Source of the DNA: Altererythrobacter aquiaggeris
GTDB taxonomy: Bacteria; Pseudomonadota; Alphaproteobacteria; Sphingomonadales; Sphingomonadaceae
Reading direction: 5' to 3'
Assembly: GCF_037154015.1 (NCBI RefSeq)
Contig: NZ_JBANRL010000001.1
Location: forward strand, 124,001-188,000
DNA length: 64,000 bases
Positions 7,259 to 16,172 of this stretch are shown here, piece after piece (within the stretch, counting starts at the first letter, position 1; each line of letters starts with the position of its first letter). The notes under the pieces are model-generated. The model made no database searches, was not told the origin of the DNA, and saw only the letters and a list, made by a program, of their open reading frames with translations. Made by a program: the position numbers and the translations under genes.

Positions 7259-9444
7259 GCGCACATCTGAAACAGGACAAGCCTGACACTGCCAACCGGC
7301 TCGACGATATGAAGCAAGGCATTATCGGTCAGCCGCTACCGCGCGTCGATGGTTTGGCCAAAGTAACCGGCACTGCCACTTATGCCGCTGAATACCGGAT
7401 GGAAAACTGCGCGGAAGGCGTGCTGGTCACCGCCACGATTACCCGCGGTGAAGTCACCCTGATCGACAAGGACAGCGCACTGTCAATGCCCGGTGTTATC
7501 GCGGTTATCGATGACGAACGGCTCACCACGCGGGCAGCACAGGGCACAGCCGACGAGGCACCCCGGCAATCGCCGCAGACAGTCTGTTACTGGGGGCAGC
7601 CGATTGCATTGGTAGTGGCCGAAACTTTCGAGCAGGCGCGCGATGCTGCAAAGCGTTTGAGAGTGGAATATCGTGAAAACGCTGGCGCACCCGTTTCGCC
7701 CGGCGCAGAAAAACCGGAAGAACAGCAAGACGACACCGTGAGGCAGGGCGACCTTGCCAAAGCCATGTCGGATGCGGCCCACAGCGTGGACATCACTTGT
7801 ACGACGAAAGGCCATGCATCTGCGGCGATGGAGCCGCACGCTGCCATTGCAGAGTGGGACGGCAAGAAATTGACCGTTCACGCATCGCTGCAAATGCTCA
7901 ATTTCAACATCACCGAACTGGCCGACGCACTTGGTATGAAAGAAGCCGGGATCCGGCTGGTCTCGCGTTTCGTGGGCGGCGGTTTCGGGTCCAAACTTGG
8001 CATTAGCGAAGAAACGGTCGCAGCATCGATCGCGGCTATGGAGCTAGGCAGGCCGGTGCGCGTGGTGATGTCACGGCAGCAGGTTTTCCAGTGCATCATG
8101 CGCCGCTCCGAAACGACCCAGCGTTTGCGGCTTGCCGCAGATTCGGACGGCAAGCTGACCGGGTTCGGCCACGAAGCACTGGTGTCCAACCTTCCGGGCG
8201 AAACCTTTGCCGAACCGGTTCTTCAGTCATCCCATTTCCTGTACGCTGCGGAAAACCGCGAATTGACGCTCAATCTCGCGCGCACACACCAGATGACCGC
8301 AGGATCGGTTCGGGCGCCCGGCGAAGCGGTGGGTATGCCTGCCCTGGAAGGTGCGATGGATGTTCTTGCCGAAAAAGCCGGCATCGATCCGGTACAACTG
8401 CGCCTGATCAATATTCCGAAGAAAGATCCAGAAGAAGGCTTGCCGTTTTCGTCGCACAAACTGGCCGAATGCCTCGAACAGGGCGCGGCGGCTTTTGGCT
8501 GGGATACGGGCCCGCGCAAACCCCGCCTCAGGCGCGAGGGGGAATGGTGGGTCGGAACTGGCATGGCCAGTGCGGCGCGGGTGCATAATGTTTCCGAGGC
8601 AAAAGCGCGTGTCACGCTAAAGCCCGACGGAACCTGCCTGGTGCAAACGGATATGACCGATATCGGCACCGGGACCTATACCATCCTGGCGCAGATTGTT
8701 GGCGAAATGCTCGGCCTTGAAATCGATCGGGTGCTGGTCGATCTCGGGGATACGCAGCACCCCAGGGGCCCCGGATCGGGGGGAAGCTGGGGCGCCGCTT
8801 CTATCGGCTCTGCGGTTTATGCGGCGTGTCTGGCAATTCGCGAGCAATTGGCCAAGCGCGCGGGCACGTCCGACGCCGGGCTTGATCTGGCCGATGGCAG
8901 GATAGTTGGCGGGCAAAAGCTGACCGAACTTTTGAACGGCGATGAAATTTCCCAAGAGGGCCATTACGAACCCGGCGATATCAAGGATGATTACACGGCT
9001 TCCGGCTTCGGGGCATTTTTCGCGCAGGTCCGGGTCAATCGCTTCACTGGCGAAACGCGGGTGGACAGGATGCTCGGCGCCTTCGGCTTTGGCCGTGTGT
9101 TGAACCACAAGACAGCCCGTTCGCAATGTCTGGGCGGCATCACCTGGAGCATCGGTGCCGCATTGACCGAAGCGCTGGAATTCGATCCAGTCGACGGGCA
9201 TCTGGTGAACTGCGATCTGGCGGAATATCATGTCCCTGTGCACCGCGACGTACCGGATCTGGAAGTGATTATGGTCGAGGAAAGAGATCCCTCTGCAAGT
9301 CCGATCCAGGCCAAGGGGATCGGCGAGCTGGGGATGTGCGGAGGTGCGGGTGCCATTGCCAATGCCATTTACAACGCCTGCGGCGCGCGCCTGTTCGATT
9401 ATCCCATGACCCCGGACAGGGTGCTGGCGGCCATGCCTGAATGA
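7255..9444 (+). CDS. Molybdenum hydroxylase, molybdopterin-binding subunit (PaoC-like)
   Basis: A 729-residue catalytic subunit, close to the 732 of E. coli PaoC. It opens with the GQPLPRVDGLAKVTGTATYA signature, has the cofactor-binding segment VGGGFGSKLG, then GGSWGAASIG, and the base-catalyst region KGIGELGMCGGAGA, whose Glu is the conserved active-site residue. It probably oxidises an aldehyde or N-heterocycle; which one cannot be told from sequence. The substrate class is inferred from the PaoABC-like architecture. It overlaps the XdhC-like gene by four bases. Confidence 0.92.
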   Translation: MSAHLKQDKPDTANRLDDMKQGIIGQPLPRVDGLAKVTGTATYAAEYRMENCAEGVLVTATITRGEVTLIDKDSALSMPGVIAVIDDERLTTRAAQGTADEAPRQSPQTVCYWGQPIALVVAETFEQARDAAKRLRVEYRENAGAPVSPGAEKPEEQQDDTVRQGDLAKAMSDAAHSVDITCTTKGHASAAMEPHAAIAEWDGKKLTVHASLQMLNFNITELADALGMKEAGIRLVSRFVGGGFGSKLGISEETVAASIAAMELGRPVRVVMSRQQVFQCIMRRSETTQRLRLAADSDGKLTGFGHEALVSNLPGETFAEPVLQSSHFLYAAENRELTLNLARTHQMTAGSVRAPGEAVGMPALEGAMDVLAEKAGIDPVQLRLINIPKKDPEEGLPFSSHKLAECLEQGAAAFGWDTGPRKPRLRREGEWWVGTGMASAARVHNVSEAKARVTLKPDGTCLVQTDMTDIGTGTYTILAQIVGEMLGLEIDRVLVDLGDTQHPRGPGSGGSWGAASIGSAVYAACLAIREQLAKRAGTSDAGLDLADGRIVGGQKLTELLNGDEISQEGHYEPGDIKDDYTASGFGAFFAQVRVNRFTGETRVDRMLGAFGFGRVLNHKTARSQCLGGITWSIGAALTEALEFDPVDGHLVNCDLAEYHVPVHRDVPDLEVIMVEERDPSASPIQAKGIGELGMCGGAGAIANAIYNACGARLFDYPMTPDRVLAAMPE

Positions 9445-10295
9445 CAACCATCGAAAGTTTGTCCCGCGTCTGTCAGGACGAAGATCACGCGGCGCTGTAT
9501 GCTGCGTGCGAAACCGGTGTGGGACTTTGCACCATCGTTGGTATCGACGGCAGCTTTTCGCGGCGTATTGGCGCACAGCTGGCCATATTGCCCGATGGTA
9601 CAACCGCCGGAAGCCTTTCGGACGGGTGTCTGGAAGCCCAACTCGCCGCCGATTTGCGCGGGGCCGAAGTGCCGAAAATCATCCGCTATGGTCAGGGGTC
9701 CGCAAAAATCGACTTTCGTCTTCCGTGCGGCGGAGGGCTGGACATATTGCTTGACCCGCGGCCGGACCGTGACGATTGCCGGCAAGCAGTCCGGTCGCTG
9801 GAGGATCGCTGTCCCGCAACGATTGCGCTGCCGAAGCCAACGCCTTTGGCCGTGCGAAAGTATATTCCGCAATTGCGGATCATCGCGGTGGGCGAAGGGC
9901 CGGAACTGGAGGCTTTCGGGAAGCTGGGCGAAGCGGCGGGTGCGGCGATCGCGGTTCATCCGGCAGACAATCTGCCGCTGAGCGCGCCCATGCAGATCGG
10001 ACCGCTGGACCGTTGGACTGCCGTATTGCTGTTGTTCCACGATCATGAACGCGAGTTAGCGCTGCTTGCCGATGCCCTGTCGGGCGGGGCGTTCTATATC
10101 GGCGCACAGGGGGGCGAAAATGCGCGCACCTCGCGCGTTCTGGCGCTGGCTGCGAATGGTATTTCCGAAGAGGATATTGCGCGTGTCCGCAGCCCCGTGG
10201 GGCTGATTGCGGGATGCAAATCGCCATCGACACTGGCGCTTTCGGCACTGGCTGAAATTGTCGGCGAATATGAGCATATGCGTGCCGCAGATTGA
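9441..10295 (+). CDS. XdhC/CoxI family Mo-cofactor maturation factor (PaoD-like)
   Basis: A 284-residue chaperone. The N-terminal XdhC domain shows IDGSFSRRIGAQLAILPDG and a cysteine loop SDGCLEAQL (usual form SGGC-E), the C-terminal part a Rossmann-like fold with YIGAQGG and a conserved GLIAGCKSPSTLALS segment close to the family's GLDIGA/PEEIALS pattern. Such proteins bind the molybdenum cofactor, help add the terminal sulfur ligand and insert the cofactor into the apo-enzyme. It starts at ATG overlapping the catalytic subunit gene, so it clearly serves that enzyme. Confidence 0.88.
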   Translation: MTTIESLSRVCQDEDHAALYAACETGVGLCTIVGIDGSFSRRIGAQLAILPDGTTAGSLSDGCLEAQLAADLRGAEVPKIIRYGQGSAKIDFRLPCGGGLDILLDPRPDRDDCRQAVRSLEDRCPATIALPKPTPLAVRKYIPQLRIIAVGEGPELEAFGKLGEAAGAAIAVHPADNLPLSAPMQIGPLDRWTAVLLLFHDHERELALLADALSGGAFYIGAQGGENARTSRVLALAANGISEEDIARVRSPVGLIAGCKSPSTLALSALAEIVGEYEHMRAAD

Positions 10296-10839
10296 TCCGG
10301 ATATAGGGATCATACTGCTTGCGGCGGGCCGCGGTAAACGCTTTGGCCAGGACAAATTGCAGCAGACCTATCGCGGCCGCCCGTTATGGACCTTTGCCGC
10401 AGAAGCGGCCGAAAATGCAGGTTTTGCAAAACGATATCTCGTGCGCGGACCGCATTCTCCTGCTTATTTGCGCGCCGGGTGGTGCGAAGTTGTCAATCCC
10501 GGCGCGGACGAGGGTATGGGAACCTCGATCGCTGCCGGAGTTGCGGCGGCACAAACCTGCACGCGTCTGGTGGTGACGCTGGCCGATATGCCGCTTGTCG
10601 ATCCGGCGCATCTCGTCAGGCTGGCCGTGGGAAACGGAACCGTTTTCACGTGCTACGCCAATGGAAAGTCGGGTAGTCCGGCGGCATTTCCGGCAATTGC
10701 GTTCAGTCAGCTACGCAGCCTTGCAGGCGATGCAGGTGCCAAAACACTGCCGCTTGAGAATGTCACTGCAATCAAACCACATGATATGGGTTCATTGCGC
10801 GATGTCGATACGGCGCAAGACCTGCTTGATCTTGATTGA
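10270..10839 (+). CDS. MocA/MobA-like molybdenum cofactor nucleotidyltransferase
   Basis: A 189-residue NTP transferase. The nucleotide-binding loop is ILLAAGRGKRFGQDK near residues 13-27, and the metal-binding Asp lies in TLADMPLVD. This matches CTP:molybdopterin cytidylyltransferase (MocA), which makes the cytosine dinucleotide cofactor used by PaoABC-type enzymes. The ATG lies 26 bases inside the XdhC-like gene; a longer in-frame form would lie deeper in that gene without added homology. Last gene of the operon. CTP rather than GTP preference is inferred from the neighbours. Confidence 0.88.
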   Translation: MSICVPQIDPDIGIILLAAGRGKRFGQDKLQQTYRGRPLWTFAAEAAENAGFAKRYLVRGPHSPAYLRAGWCEVVNPGADEGMGTSIAAGVAAAQTCTRLVVTLADMPLVDPAHLVRLAVGNGTVFTCYANGKSGSPAAFPAIAFSQLRSLAGDAGAKTLPLENVTAIKPHDMGSLRDVDTAQDLLDLD

Positions 10840-11061
10840 AGAAAGCGACGTTTATTTGCAGGTGACTGGAGTGTCCGCCAAAATTTAGCGAGAGATGCCA
10901 AAGCTTTAGCCAGGCAATTGCGTGCATACTTGCTTACTACTTCTCGCTTTTGTCCTGCGATCGCTCTAGTCTGGTGGCAGGTGCAGTCACGAGCGGCTTC
11001 GGCATTTTGCGAAACCCTTCGCAGGGCGGAGCTTTGGTAAAGCAGTACCGGGGAGAATAAT

Positions 11062-11816
11062 TTGGCTGTCAAAGACGCAAAGTCCCAGACAGGAAAACCG
11101 CCGCGTTATATGCAATTGGCGGGGGAGCTGCGCGAAGCAATCGTGGCGGGCAAGTTTGCCGAAGGCAGCCAATTTCCCACCGAAAACGCGCTTTGCAAAC
11201 GATATGAAGTCAGCCGGTTTACCGTCCGCGAGGCGCTGCGCCGCCTGCAAGCCGAAGGATTGATCGCGCGCAAACGCGGCTCGGGCACGACTGTGCAGCG
11301 CGCTGCCGCGCGCAGCGGTACGCTGCACCAGCCGCTGAGCAATGTGGGCGAAATTCTGCAATATGGGGGGGCAGTAAGGTTACCTACGTGCCAACCGGCC
11401 GCGGCAGTTTGCCCGGACATTTGGCGGAGCAGATTTACGGTGATGTAACCGGCGAATGGCACTGTTTTCGCGGCGTTCGCCGCCATGCGGACCATTTGCT
11501 GCCAATTGCCGTAACCGATGCCTATTTCCATGAAATGCTGGGAGATGCTGTCGGTATGCTGGACCTGAGCGGTGGCACCTTGTTCAACCAGATCGAACGT
11601 CTTTCCGGCGTGGCGATCGGCAGGGTCACGCAGTGCACGCAGGCAATCGCTGCGACGAAGGAAGTTGCCGCCTTGCTGGAAATGGATACCGCGTCACCGG
11701 TGCTCCGGATCATGCGAGTCTATACCAACCCGGCCGGACAGATTTTCGAAATTTCAGCCAGCCATCATCCCGGCGGCCGGTTTGCCTATATGATGCATAT
11801 CGACGTCGATAGCTGA
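11062..11816 (+). pseudogene. GntR-family regulator with UTRA domain, frameshifted at a G7 run
   Basis: The first frame gives a winged-helix GntR domain (PRYMQLAGELREAIVAGKF, FPTENALCKRYEVSRFTVRE, EGLIARKRGSGT) and ends early. The UTRA effector-binding domain continues in another frame from about 11372 (VTYVPTGRG, then FNQIERLSGVAIGR, and ISASHHPGGRFAYMMHID). The switch falls at seven G residues, 11365-11371; one more or two fewer would restore a single protein of about 250 residues. The start is TTG with GGGGAGA upstream. It could be a sequencing error, a true inactivating mutation, or a phase-variable tract. The ligand is unknown; it is convergent with the CoA-transferase gene and downstream of the Mo-hydroxylase operon. 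Confidence 0.8.
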
Positions 11817-11829
11817 TCCGGATACGCAA

Positions 11830-12933
11830 TCAGGAAAGATCGGGCACTTGACCTGAAACCGTGCGTCGGGCTTGCGATGCGAAGCGGATAGCCGGGGCAA
11901 TCATATGCCGCCCGCCTGTTTCGATCCACAAACCGCGTTCGGCAAAATGCGCGCTGTCGAGCGCCTCGCGGTAATCCAGCACGGGCGAGAAAGCGACGTC
12001 CCTGCCCGCAAACCACTGCACCCACTCGCCGCGTGTTTTGGTGGCGAAAATTTTTCGCAGGTCAGCGATAAGCTGGTCCTGTTCACCAGCCTCGCGCATG
12101 GCCTCCTCCACGCGTTCCGGCATACCCAGCGCGCCCAGTAAGTTGCGCGCGAATTTTTCCTCGCGCCCGCCCAGAACTATCTGACGCGCGTCCAGTGTCG
12201 AATAGACATTGTAGAATGCAGCCCCGCCAAGCGATCGCTGACTGGCAGAGCGCGGACTTTCGCCGCCCGCAATCGCGGTACCTGCGGTATGGCTGCACCA
12301 TGGCATCATCGCATCCAGCATCGCGCAGTCGATATAATCGCCGCGCCCCGATTTCTCGCGTCCGATCAGCGCCATCAACACTGCGGAAAGGCCAGTCAGC
12401 CCTGCCGCCATATCCGCGCTCGGGACGCCCGGCACCACCGGGATTTCGTTTGGCCCATCGTTAACCGACAGCGACCCCGCCACTGCCTGCACGGCCATAT
12501 CATGCGCCGGATGGTGCGCCATCGCGCCATCCTGCCCAAAGGCGGAAATCGAACAATAGACGATCCGCGGATTGCGCGCCGATACCGCCTCGTAATCAAA
12601 GCCAAGCCGCTTCATCACGCCGGGGCGGAACCCTTCGATCATGACATCCGCCTGTTCGAGCAAAACCCACATTGCCTGTTTTCCGGCGGCGGATTTGAGG
12701 TCAAGCGTGATACTGCGTTTGCCGCGATTGAGGTTGGTAAACCAGACCGAGTGGGTTCCGTTTTCGCCAGTTTCGAAAGGAGCCATGGCGCGCGCCGGAT
12801 CGCCGCCCGCCGGCTCGACTTTCGTCACTTCGGCGCCCTGATCCGCCATCATCAATGTCAGCGCCGGGCCGGGCAGGAACTGTGACAGGTCCACCACTTT
12901 GATGCCTTCGAGTTTACCCGCAGCGTTCGTCAT
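11830..12933 (-). CDS. CaiB/BaiF family CoA transferase
   Basis: A 367-residue class III CoA transferase. It opens with KVVDLSQFLPGPALTLMMADQGAEV, the usual CoA-binding start, and has NLNRGKRSITLDL (about 68-80) and the catalytic aspartate D145 in AHDMAVQAVAG. These enzymes move CoA from one carboxylate to another through aspartyl-CoA anhydride intermediates. At 367 residues it is slightly shorter than the usual 380-400 but complete. It follows a MarR-type gene by 54 bases on the same strand, so it may be under that regulator. Substrates cannot be told. Confidence 0.88.
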   Translation of the reverse strand: MTNAAGKLEGIKVVDLSQFLPGPALTLMMADQGAEVTKVEPAGGDPARAMAPFETGENGTHSVWFTNLNRGKRSITLDLKSAAGKQAMWVLLEQADVMIEGFRPGVMKRLGFDYEAVSARNPRIVYCSISAFGQDGAMAHHPAHDMAVQAVAGSLSVNDGPNEIPVVPGVPSADMAAGLTGLSAVLMALIGREKSGRGDYIDCAMLDAMMPWCSHTAGTAIAGGESPRSASQRSLGGAAFYNVYSTLDARQIVLGGREEKFARNLLGALGMPERVEEAMREAGEQDQLIADLRKIFATKTRGEWVQWFAGRDVAFSPVLDYREALDSAHFAERGLWIETGGRHMIAPAIRFASQARRTVSGQVPDLS

Positions 12934-12987
12934 GAATGTTCCCTACTCCCCCCTCCAGGGCGCTGTTTTCAAACCGAAGCCTGCGGC

Positions 12988-13422
12988 CTAATTTGCCGAA
13001 CGCGCATTGTCATCGAGCTCGACCAGGCGGTTTTTCATCCGCTGCAGGATGGCTGCCGTTTGCGCCAACTCACCGGTTGAAAGCCCTTCGGTCATCGAAT
13101 GATCGAGCGCGAGGGCTTCGGGGAGAACCTGGTCCAGCTTTTCTTTGCCGGCATTGGTTAAAAACAAATGCTTTGATCGCCGGTCGCCGGGGTCCGCCCT
13201 GCGTTCGACATATCCGCGTTCTTCCAGCCGGTCGATCTGGGTGCCCAGCGCGACAGCACCGATATCGAGCAGGGTGGCGAGATCGACCTGCCGCATTTCG
13301 CCCTCATGATTGTCGAGATGCAGCAGCATCCATCCCTGCGCCCAGGTAATCTCGAACTCGCGCATAACCCGGTCTGCGACAGTCCGGCGAAGCCGCGACA
13401 CGTCGTGGAGCAGGCTGCCCAA
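12988..13422 (-). CDS. MarR family transcriptional regulator
   Basis: A 144-residue winged-helix regulator. The helix-turn-helix region is QVDLATLLDIGAVALGTQID, followed by the wing RRADPGDRRSKHLFLT and a long dimerisation helix to the C-terminus. The only standard start codon in frame is a TTG at 13422. However, a good ribosome-binding sequence (AAAGGGG) lies eight bases before an ATT at 13446, which would give an eight-residue extension; upstream of that the frame is closed by TGA. It is followed by the CaiB-like gene and preceded by the M20 gene, which are likely targets. Confidence 0.82.
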   Translation of the reverse strand: MGSLLHDVSRLRRTVADRVMREFEITWAQGWMLLHLDNHEGEMRQVDLATLLDIGAVALGTQIDRLEERGYVERRADPGDRRSKHLFLTNAGKEKLDQVLPEALALDHSMTEGLSTGELAQTAAILQRMKNRLVELDDNARSAN

Positions 13423-13491
13423 TTGTAACGGCTTTTTGTGCGGAATATTGTTTGCCCCTTTATCCGAATGTCACCCGACACAAACCGATTG

Positions 13492-14688
13492 TCAATCAAA
13501 CCCGCGTTCCAGGAACCGCACCGCACAACCCGCCAGCATGGCAGACCCGTTAGGCAGCGCGGTTTCATCCACCATCATGCGGTTCGAATGGATACCGCAG
13601 CAGCTGGACCAGTCAGCGCCCTGCTTGGCCACGCCCAGAAAGAACATGGCGCCCGGCACTTTTTCGAGCAGGTATGAAAAATCTTCCGCGCCCATGATCG
13701 GGCTGGGCAAAGTCTTCCAGCTGTGCGGTCCAAACAATCCGGTCGCCACTGCTTCGCCCAGCGCAACCGCTTTGCTGTCGCAGATCGTTACAGGAAATCC
13801 CTCGGTGATCTGGACGTCGGCTGCCATATCGTGCGCCCCGGCGATCCCTATGGCGATGCGTGTGATCGATGCTTGCACCTCTGCCCGGTTTTCCGGCGAC
13901 AAGGTGCGCATTGTGCCTTTAAGCGTGGCCGTATCGGGAATGATATTATGCGCGCTACCCGCGTCCAGTTGCGACACGGTAACAACCACCGCTTCCGCCG
14001 CATTGAAACGCCGCGTAACCAGGCTTTGCAGAGCGGTCACAATTTCGCACGCGACCGGAACCGGATCGCGTGTATCATGCGGCATCGATGCGTGACCGCC
14101 GCGCCCCTTCACGGTGATTTCGAACTGGTCCGCCGCAGCCATCAGCGCGCCGCTTCGCCCGGCGATTATGCCATGCTGCGCGTTGGGCATGATGTGCAGC
14201 GCAAAGGCAGCTTCGGGCAGCGGATCGATCAGCCCGTCATCCAACATGAAGCGTGCGCCATGATAGCCTTCTTCGCCAGGTTGGAACATGAACTGCACCT
14301 CGCCTGCCAGCTGATCTTGCATACCGCAAAGGATATGCGCTGCACCGGCCAGCATCGCAGTATGCGTATCATGTCCGCAAGCATGCATCCGGCCCGCAAT
14401 CGTGGAAGCGAAGTCGAGACAGGTTTCTTCCTGCATCGGCAGCGCGTCCATATCACCGCGCAACAAAACGCGCCGGCCCGGCTGCGCCCCTTTCAATGTG
14501 GCGACGGCACCGGTCGTTGCGCCGCCTTCGCGCCATTCCAGCGGCAGTCCGGCGAGCTCCTGCCTCACCTTGGCCATGGTCAACGGCGTTTGCAGGCCAA
14601 GCTCCGGCTCGGCATGGATTGCGCGGCGCAAATCGACAATGCGGTCTGCAATGCTGCGGGCGTTTTCTATCAGATCGGTGGTCAGCAT
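13492..14688 (-). CDS. M20 family amidohydrolase (hippurate hydrolase type)
   Basis: A 398-residue metallopeptidase-like amidohydrolase. Visible zinc-site elements are RGDMDALPMQEE, HACGHDTHTAM (Cys, His, Asp/His ligands), FQPGEEG and, near the end, MGAEDFSYLLE with a following His (GIHSNRM). The family removes N-acyl groups from amino acids or cleaves aromatic amides, e.g. N-acetyl- or N-benzoyl-amino acids, in the cytoplasm. It starts nine bases downstream of the flippase stop, so the two may share a transcript. The exact substrate cannot be told. Confidence 0.88.
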   Translation of the reverse strand: MLTTDLIENARSIADRIVDLRRAIHAEPELGLQTPLTMAKVRQELAGLPLEWREGGATTGAVATLKGAQPGRRVLLRGDMDALPMQEETCLDFASTIAGRMHACGHDTHTAMLAGAAHILCGMQDQLAGEVQFMFQPGEEGYHGARFMLDDGLIDPLPEAAFALHIMPNAQHGIIAGRSGALMAAADQFEITVKGRGGHASMPHDTRDPVPVACEIVTALQSLVTRRFNAAEAVVVTVSQLDAGSAHNIIPDTATLKGTMRTLSPENRAEVQASITRIAIGIAGAHDMAADVQITEGFPVTICDSKAVALGEAVATGLFGPHSWKTLPSPIMGAEDFSYLLEKVPGAMFFLGVAKQGADWSSCCGIHSNRMMVDETALPNGSAMLAGCAVRFLERGFD

Positions 14689-14697
14689 TTGGGTAAA

Positions 14698-16029
14698 CTA
14701 GCGCGAAATTTGTGCAGAGTCCTCACCAGAATTTTCGCGCGCAAGACGCCGCAGCGTAAGCCACGCCATCGCACCCATGACCAGATAATGCACCGCGCCG
14801 CCCAGCGCCACCGACCACGCCGCAGCGGGTCCGCCACCTTTTTCGACAACCAGAAACAGCGCGGCAAGCATGGCGCACACTGCGACAAGGCGCGATGCAA
14901 GCGCATTGCGCGCCTTGCCGGAGGAATGCAGCACAGGCTCGAACGCGACGCTGCCCAGTTCGAAACACGCGGCCACGGTTAGCGGAATAAGCACTTCGTA
15001 GGCAGGACGGAACTCCTCGCCCGCCAGTAGCGCCAGCATATGCCCGCCGATTGCGACGGCCAGTCCGATCACGATTGCCCCCGCAGCACCGGCCAGTTTG
15101 GTGGTCTGGATCGCCAGCTTGCGAAATTCCATCACGTTAGCCGCGACGCTGGCGCGGGCAATCTCGGCATAAGCTGCCTTGGTCAGCACATTGGTCAGTT
15201 TCGACAGCCCCTGCGCCAGTTGATGCGCCAGGCGGTAAAGGCCGGCTGCACTGGTGCCGACAAAGTATCCCACTGCCAGAAGCGGGCCGTGGCGCATCGT
15301 CGCTTCCAGAGTGGCGCTTGCATAAGTGATCATGAAAAACCGCGTGATGCCGGGGTTTTCCTGGCGCGTACTGCGCCACTGGAACGCGTTGCGCAGGTTG
15401 ATCGATCCTGGAGCCAGATATCTGGCCATACACCAATATGCAGCGGCTTCGATCAGATCGACAAGCGCCCAGACGATCAGAAATTTGACCAGTGTCGGCC
15501 CTGTCAGCCAGATGATCAGCGCGCCGAGCAAGCGCCCGCTTGGCACCAGCGCTTCGACATATACCGCCATATCGAACCGGTCGAGCGCACGAACGATACC
15601 CGTGGGCGCGGACACCAGCGCCCACAGCGCGGCGACGACAAACCAGAATGCAATGTCGGAAAGCTCCGGATTGATGTCGAGTACGTCGCCGAATTGATAA
15701 ATCGCGATATAGGCGACCACGGTACCCAGAACCGCGCCCAGCGCATCGATTGCACCAGCCATCAGGCCCAACCGGCCGAACGCGTCCCACTCCTGTTTGT
15801 GCACATGGCCCACGCCGTAGCGCACGACCACGCGCCAGGTTTGAAAACCGGCAACGGCAATGAGTGCTTGCGACGCGCCGAAGATCAACGAAAAGTGACC
15901 GAAATCTTTCAGTCCAAGCGATCTGGTCAGGATGGCCAGATAGGCCAGGCTACAAATCGCGCCAAAGGTTTTGCCGCCCAGCAGCCATGCGACATTAGCA
16001 AACATCCGGCCCAAAAGGGATTCGGGCAT
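14698..16029 (-). CDS. Polysaccharide/lipid flippase (Wzx/MOP superfamily)
   Basis: A 443-residue membrane protein with about 12 hydrophobic segments, starting MPESLLGRMFANVAWLLGG and continuing with the LAILTRSLGLKDFG motif typical of O-antigen/teichoic acid flippases. The family moves lipid-linked or amphipathic substrates across the inner membrane. I chose the second ATG because it begins the conserved part; one seven codons upstream is also possible. It is divergent from a LicC-like cytidylyltransferase gene and close to CDP-alcohol and lipid kinase genes, so the cargo may be a lipid rather than a sugar repeat; that is inference. Confidence 0.8.
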   Translation of the reverse strand: MPESLLGRMFANVAWLLGGKTFGAICSLAYLAILTRSLGLKDFGHFSLIFGASQALIAVAGFQTWRVVVRYGVGHVHKQEWDAFGRLGLMAGAIDALGAVLGTVVAYIAIYQFGDVLDINPELSDIAFWFVVAALWALVSAPTGIVRALDRFDMAVYVEALVPSGRLLGALIIWLTGPTLVKFLIVWALVDLIEAAAYWCMARYLAPGSINLRNAFQWRSTRQENPGITRFFMITYASATLEATMRHGPLLAVGYFVGTSAAGLYRLAHQLAQGLSKLTNVLTKAAYAEIARASVAANVMEFRKLAIQTTKLAGAAGAIVIGLAVAIGGHMLALLAGEEFRPAYEVLIPLTVAACFELGSVAFEPVLHSSGKARNALASRLVAVCAMLAALFLVVEKGGGPAAAWSVALGGAVHYLVMGAMAWLTLRRLARENSGEDSAQISR

Positions 16030-16172
16030 GGGACGTGCTTTGCCGATCATGGATGGCTATGTGGACGAGCGCTGCGATACGCGCAAGCAGCGGCTCGCAA
16101 CACGCAATGCGTGATCAGCGATTGCTTGAACGCATATTGCGAGTTGTGGGCGGACGCACTAGGTGCGCGTGG

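Noticed and set aside
8617-9603. A 328-codon open frame antisense to the molybdenum hydroxylase catalytic subunit
   Set aside because: High-GC antisense shadow of a strongly supported gene; its translation is basic and Arg/His-rich with no recognisable domain.
13723-14982. A 419-codon open frame antisense to the M20 amidohydrolase and flippase genes
   Set aside because: It crosses two well-supported genes on the other strand and has the composition of a shadow frame.
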